Of a DNA stretch of 46,045 nt, positions 43,014 to 46,045 are shown piece by piece (positions within the stretch are counted from its first letter, which is position 1; every line of letters starts with the position of its first letter). This DNA is from Gammaproteobacteria bacterium (lineage in GTDB: Bacteria; Pseudomonadota; Gammaproteobacteria; Pseudomonadales; Azotimanducaceae). A program made the translations under genes and the position numbers. The stretch spans positions 1-46,045 of the forward strand of contig PCCE01000062.1 in the NCBI GenBank assembly GCA_002731575.1, given 5' to 3'. The notes beneath the pieces were generated by a model. That model made no database searches, had not been told where the DNA came from, and saw only the letters and a program-made list of their open reading frames with translations.

Positions 43014-43901
43014 CTAAGGGATAGTGGTGCCTGCAGCGTTGGGCGACACCGCCTGCTGTTTGATGTTTGGGTACAGCTCACGGAACAGGCTAAGCATATT
43101 TTGTGTTGAGCGCCGATCCGCTGCTTCGTGCAGCTTACCCGGCGGGCCGAGTCGTGGTGGCAGAGCAAACCCGTGGGGGGTCTTGGCGTGATCGTGAAAG
43201 CTCCAATCCACATTGGCCGCATCCATTTCTGCAAAAAAGCGTTGCCGATTTTCTGGCTTTACGAGGTGATCTTCGGCGCCGTTCTCAATAACAATCACCG
43301 AGTCCGTGTTGTAATTATTGGCACAAGGCTTCAGCGCAGGCCGCTCAGCATCGAAATTGCTGGCACTGGGGTCTTCGCCGGTTTGCAGAAGACCGTGGAA
43401 GGACACCACACCGGCTAAGTTCAAACCGCCGCGTACCCCTTCTATAACTACCATGCCGCCGAAACAATACCCAATGGCCGATGGAGCAGCCGACGCATCG
43501 ACCCAATCCTGGGCTAAGCCTGTTTGAATCCAACAGTCGAACAGACTGCGTAGCAGTTCGTGGTCGTGATCGAGTTTTACCATGGCCTCAAAACACTGTT
43601 TTTGAAATGGCATGATTTGGGCCGCATCCGCAGGAAAGTCACGCTCGTCTGCTGGCACATCGTTGCCATACATATCAATAGCAAAGCCAACATAGCCCAA
43701 TCGCGCGAGGTACTCGGCGACATCGACGTCAAAGCCTTTAAGACCCTGATAGTTATGGATAACCAGCACCAGCGGGCGCGGACCAGCAGACTGCGCCGGA
43801 GCCACCATATGGCCTAAGAATTCGTTGCCGCGAAATTCAATGCCAATGCTGTTACGACGGAGACCTTGATCTTCGGGCCAAAGGTCAGGATTCGTTTTCA
43901 T
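43014..43901 (-). CDS. Dienelactone hydrolase family protein
   Basis: This 295-aa alpha/beta-hydrolase of the dienelactone hydrolase family has the Cys nucleophile in GYCFGG (144-149, C146), D211 in GAEDHLV and H243 in TPHGFALP. VLVIHNYQGL (45-54) forms the oxyanion-hole strand. Such enzymes open lactones or cleave activated esters; in a sugar island a sugar lactone or an aglycone ester is possible. No signal peptide is present. It follows the HtaA-like gene on the same strand after 65 bp and precedes the importer operon. Confidence 0.88.
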   Translation of the reverse strand: MKTNPDLWPEDQGLRRNSIGIEFRGNEFLGHMVAPAQSAGPRPLVLVIHNYQGLKGFDVDVAEYLARLGYVGFAIDMYGNDVPADERDFPADAAQIMPFQKQCFEAMVKLDHDHELLRSLFDCWIQTGLAQDWVDASAAPSAIGYCFGGMVVIEGVRGGLNLAGVVSFHGLLQTGEDPSASNFDAERPALKPCANNYNTDSVIVIENGAEDHLVKPENRQRFFAEMDAANVDWSFHDHAKTPHGFALPPRLGPPGKLHEAADRRSTQNMLSLFRELYPNIKQQAVSPNAAGTTIP

Positions 43902-43966
43902 ACGCTTCTCTCTTGCGACGATTTATTAGTCTGTTTACGGTCGTGGGTTGGTGAAGGCCTGTAGAC

Positions 43967-44425
43967 CTAAACAAGCAGGAGCGGATCCAGTTCAGTACCC
44001 GCCGGGTAGTTGTCTGCAATTTGGTACATACCGTCCACAGTAATTTGCGTGCTTATCAACATGCCCTGACCCGTACTGACATCAACAGAGCCAAGCTCGG
44101 CAACTGCACAGCGGCCCTTATTCATTGGCCCGTCGAGGACAGTGAGCATAAGCCCATCCTCTGTGGCCTCTATACCCAGTTCGGTCAAAGTGGACTTGAG
44201 CATGCCGCCATGGGCCTCAAAGGTCACCGTACCCTGAAAACGGGCGCTACCTGTCGCACTACCATCGGCTGCTATTGCCAGATCACCACCGGCTTCGGCC
44301 ATAAAAATAAAGGTGCCATCCTCGGTCTGAGTGGCTCCATCGCTCAAGGTGATCGAACCGCCGGCTGCCTCGACGTAGCTTCTGAAACTGGCTTTGACGC
44401 CCCAGATTAACTTATTAAAACTCAT
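43967..44425 (-). CDS. Small HtaA-like domain protein
   Basis: This 152-aa protein opens with LIWGVKASFRSYVEAAGGSI (residues 6-25), the start pattern of HtaA domains, followed by GTFIFMAEAGGDLAI and a glycine-rich all-beta region. In actinobacteria HtaA domains bind haem on secreted proteins; here there is no signal peptide, so a cytoplasmic role and perhaps another ligand (polyketide or lipid-like) is more likely. It is encoded upstream of the dienelactone hydrolase on the same strand and divergent from the NTF2-like gene (75 bp). Family call is from the N-terminal motif only. Confidence 0.65.
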   Translation of the reverse strand: MSFNKLIWGVKASFRSYVEAAGGSITLSDGATQTEDGTFIFMAEAGGDLAIAADGSATGSARFQGTVTFEAHGGMLKSTLTELGIEATEDGLMLTVLDGPMNKGRCAVAELGSVDVSTGQGMLISTQITVDGMYQIADNYPAGTELDPLLLV

Positions 44426-44500
44426 CTTCGCTCCGCTTCCAGCAAAGCGCTAAGAATGGCGTGATCTGCAGCAAATTGCATCACTGCTAAAAAGGGCAGA

Positions 44501-44842
44501 TTGGCTGAGAGGCGATGGCAGACATTGCGCTGGTGCGCAGGTTGGCCAGCATCTTTACAGATGCTGGCCAAAGAGTCTCACAGCTATTCGCCGGAGGAAC
44601 CCCAAACAGGTGAGGGTATCGCGATCATTTACAAAAAACATGCTTGGTGGGAGAGGGTTGCCGAAGTGCACAATCTTGAAGTGGAAGGACCCTTTGCAGG
44701 GCATAGCGACGACCACTTTGTGGTGCGATTTTCGATGGACGTCACCATGGAAGGTCAGCGCAGTCAAATGAACGAGGTGGGGCTATACACGGTAGCTAAC
44801 GGGCAAATTATTAAAGAAGTTTATCTTGGTTTGGTGGAGTAA
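44501..44842 (+). CDS. NTF2/SnoaL-like protein with abnormal 5' end (possibly frameshifted)
   Basis: From about residue 25 the 113-aa product matches a SnoaL-like family: EPQTGEGIAIIYKKHAWW, VHNLEVEGPF, DDHFVVRFSMDVT, MNEVGLYTVANGQIIKEVY. The first 20 residues do not look like the family. The only start in this frame is TTG 44501, with AAGGG just upstream. In another frame ATG 44515 opens MADIALVRRLA, which looks like a normal family N-terminus but runs out of frame within about 30 codons. A perfect hairpin lies exactly between the two (44542-44571). So either an unusual start is used or a small rearrangement has broken the gene. It may be non-functional. Confidence 0.55.
   Translation: MAERRWQTLRWCAGWPASLQMLAKESHSYSPEEPQTGEGIAIIYKKHAWWERVAEVHNLEVEGPFAGHSDDHFVVRFSMDVTMEGQRSQMNEVGLYTVANGQIIKEVYLGLVE
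44542..44571. repeat. Perfect 12-bp inverted repeat inside the NTF2-like gene
   Basis: TTGGCCAGCATC (44542-44553) and GATGCTGGCCAA (44560-44571) are exact complements around TTTACA. It is inside the coding region, not followed by T residues, so it is not a terminator. Its position matches the place where the family-like N-terminus changes frame. Confidence 0.75.
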
Positions 44843-44868
44843 GGGGCAACTAGCTCATATTTTCTGGG

Positions 44869-44897
44869 GAAGAAGTAGCCTGAAATGCTACTTCTTC
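44869..44897 (+). terminator. Possible terminator hairpin after the NTF2-like gene
   Basis: GAAGAAGTAGC (44869-44879) and GCTACTTCTTC (44887-44897) form a perfect 11-bp stem with a 7-nt loop, 27 bp past the stop at 44842. The following sequence TGTTTCC is only weakly T-rich, so termination strength is uncertain. The rest of 44843-45119 shows nothing that I recognise as a gene. Confidence 0.45.
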
Positions 44898-45119
44898 TGT
44901 TTCCACGTTCCACCGTACACATAGGAATCCGCCTGCCGACCCTTTACTGCGAGAAGGCAAGATTCACAAAGAAACTGCCAATCAAACGAGGCGTATTTAC
45001 ACCTAAAGAGCACCTCATGGCCTTGCAGGCATAAGGCACAATTTTTCTGCTTCCTAGTCAACCAACAGCACTCATCAGTGACAAAAGCAAATCTGTGATG
45101 ATATTCTTGTTTGCACTTT

Positions 45120-45527
45120 TTAACCCTCTGTAGATGGAGAGCAAACTCCCATCTGGATCATAGTCTCGCCAACGCTTGGTTTAGAGGTGACGGAGTAAGT
45201 CGCCCTAAAGCCCAAGTCACTTCCAACAGCACTCAATATAAAAGTTGAGCCGCGGTTCTCTCCCTTAATCAGAAAGTCTTTAGCGGAAAGCGGCTGGCGA
45301 CAATTGTCCGTCCCGCATACAAAGACCTGGGAGTCACCGGACACCACCTTAATCTCAGAGCTTCCTACTTCAATTGCAAAAGCAAGGTCGGTCTCCTCTT
45401 GATCTATGTAGTAGGGTGGGCCGAGCAACACGTCTCTTAGTTGCTTGCACTGCCATAAATCAGTCCAACCAATCGTACTGACCAGTGACAACACCGCACC
45501 TACGACTAAACGTTCAAAATTTCTCAT
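45120..45527 (-). CDS. Small secreted protein of unknown function
   Basis: This 135-aa protein begins MRNFERLVVGAVLSLVSTIG, which looks like a signal peptide with cleavage near residue 22. The mature part contains about four Cys (Cys in WQCKQ, FVCGTDNCRQ and GVCSP), suggesting disulfides in the periplasm or outside. I do not recognise a domain. GGAGAGGAGG about 9 bp before ATG 45527 supports this start; an in-frame ATG at 45575 overlaps the stop of the next upstream small gene (TGATG) and would add 16 residues before the signal. Function unknown. Confidence 0.6.
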   Translation of the reverse strand: MRNFERLVVGAVLSLVSTIGWTDLWQCKQLRDVLLGPPYYIDQEETDLAFAIEVGSSEIKVVSGDSQVFVCGTDNCRQPLSAKDFLIKGENRGSTFILSAVGSDLGFRATYSVTSKPSVGETMIQMGVCSPSTEG

Positions 45528-45574
45528 CCAGCCATGCCTCCTCTCCAACGCATTAGCAACAGGGTAGGCCGCCA

Positions 45575-45802
45575 TCACACCGCCTTACTCACCTTTGACC
45601 TTGGACAGCACTCCATAAGATACCTCAGACCAAGCCCTGTCATCGTATCTATGGCCCAGTTTGGATGTCTTCTCTGCACTGCTGCGTCACGCAAATGGTG
45701 CCGGAACACACGTTCACAGCCTTGGGTAAGCACGGCACTGTAAGCGCCTAGAATCCAAGAGATCTCAAGCATTTCAAGGACTTCTGTAGCCGTCAAGGGC
45801 AT
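45575..45802 (-). CDS. Possible small protein of unknown function
   Basis: A 75-codon frame from ATG 45802 is preceded by AGAGG 5 bp upstream, and its TGA overlaps an ATG of the following frame as TGATG, an arrangement typical of coupled genes. The product (MPLTATEVLEMLEISWILGAYS...) is mostly helical and resembles nothing that I know. With so short a frame, chance is possible. Confidence 0.3.
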   Translation of the reverse strand: MPLTATEVLEMLEISWILGAYSAVLTQGCERVFRHHLRDAAVQRRHPNWAIDTMTGLGLRYLMECCPRSKVSKAV

Positions 45803-46045
45803 TAAAACCTCTACCGTTTTAACCACCGCTTAACTGAACCAAGGGTGGGATTGTTTCAAGGTGCCCTGGGGCCTTTAGCTGTAAATCAGTATCTGTAGGC
45901 GGACGCTTGGCACATTAATTTAGTTTCAGAAGATCACGGGAGGCCATCAACCTTCTGCTGAGCCCACTTATCTCCAGAAAAACAAGTGCTAGAACCATTG
46001 GATTAACCTGCCTCGATACGGGCACTGGGCTGGATCACTGCTTTA
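45803..46045. other. No gene seen at the right end
   Basis: The last 240 bases hold no frame with a plausible start and family resemblance, no clear hairpin with a T-run and no repeat that I can see. The region probably contains the promoter of the small leftward genes. Confidence 0.4.

Noticed and set aside
44869-44897. Strong intrinsic terminator
   Set aside because: The stem is perfect but the following T-run is weak, so it is reported only as a possible terminator.

Overview
The window reads as one long accessory (catabolic) island of a Gram-negative bacterium. Ribosome-binding sites are ordinary AGGA/GGAG types, coding density is high, GC looks mid-50s by eye, and the gene families (PhyH dioxygenases, ADP-ribosylglycohydrolase-fold proteins, crotonases, SDRs, a cytoplasmic sulfatase, two GH32 enzymes) recur in marine or host-associated proteobacteria. 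A marine gammaproteobacterium is my guess, held weakly. I saw no rRNA, tRNA, CRISPR array or intact insertion sequence.

Left part (1-15.7 kb): the tail of an unidentified gene and a PfkB-type fructokinase run rightward. They face a leftward GH32-like enzyme that carries an NTF2-like domain at its N-terminus. A rightward set follows: two crotonases, a PhyH-type dioxygenase and a metal-dependent (GldA-like) alcohol dehydrogenase. A leftward set then holds an unrecognised 210-aa protein, a full-length IS4-type transposase relative that appears to have lost its DDE catalytic residues, and a third crotonase. Diverging from it, a rightward set has an ADP-ribosylglycohydrolase-fold enzyme, a mandelate-racemase-type enolase, an SDR, a kelch propeller and a membrane-anchored esterase.

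Middle (15.7-36.9 kb): a tight leftward operon reads GH32 invertase/levanase, metallophosphoesterase, two ABC exporter subunits, PhyH. Divergent from it run PhyH, sulfatase, SDR and a second ADP-ribosylglycohydrolase-fold enzyme. A leftward pair follows: a third such enzyme with an added C-terminal beta-sandwich, and an SDR. Then come, rightward, a second ABC exporter pair paralogous to the first, a luciferase-like oxidoreductase and another SDR.

Right part (36.9-46 kb): a five-gene operon for an Opp/Dpp-type ABC importer (binding protein, B, C, D, F), every junction overlapping. After it come a dienelactone hydrolase, an HtaA-like domain protein, an NTF2-like gene with a damaged-looking 5' end and two small genes of unknown function.

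How it may work (inference): the Opp-type importer brings in a sulfated, fructose-containing glycoside. Signal-less GH32 enzymes, the sulfatase and the ADP-ribosylglycohydrolase-fold hydrolases would dismantle it in the cytoplasm. Fructokinase, enolase-type dehydratase, SDRs, PhyH oxygenases and crotonases would process the sugar and the aglycone, and the two exporters would remove a product or toxic aglycone. A repeated element with core GGG(G/T)GAA lies upstream of most operons, nearly always pointing at the gene and about 70-90 bp before its start codon. This suggests that the island is one regulon. No regulator gene is in the window.
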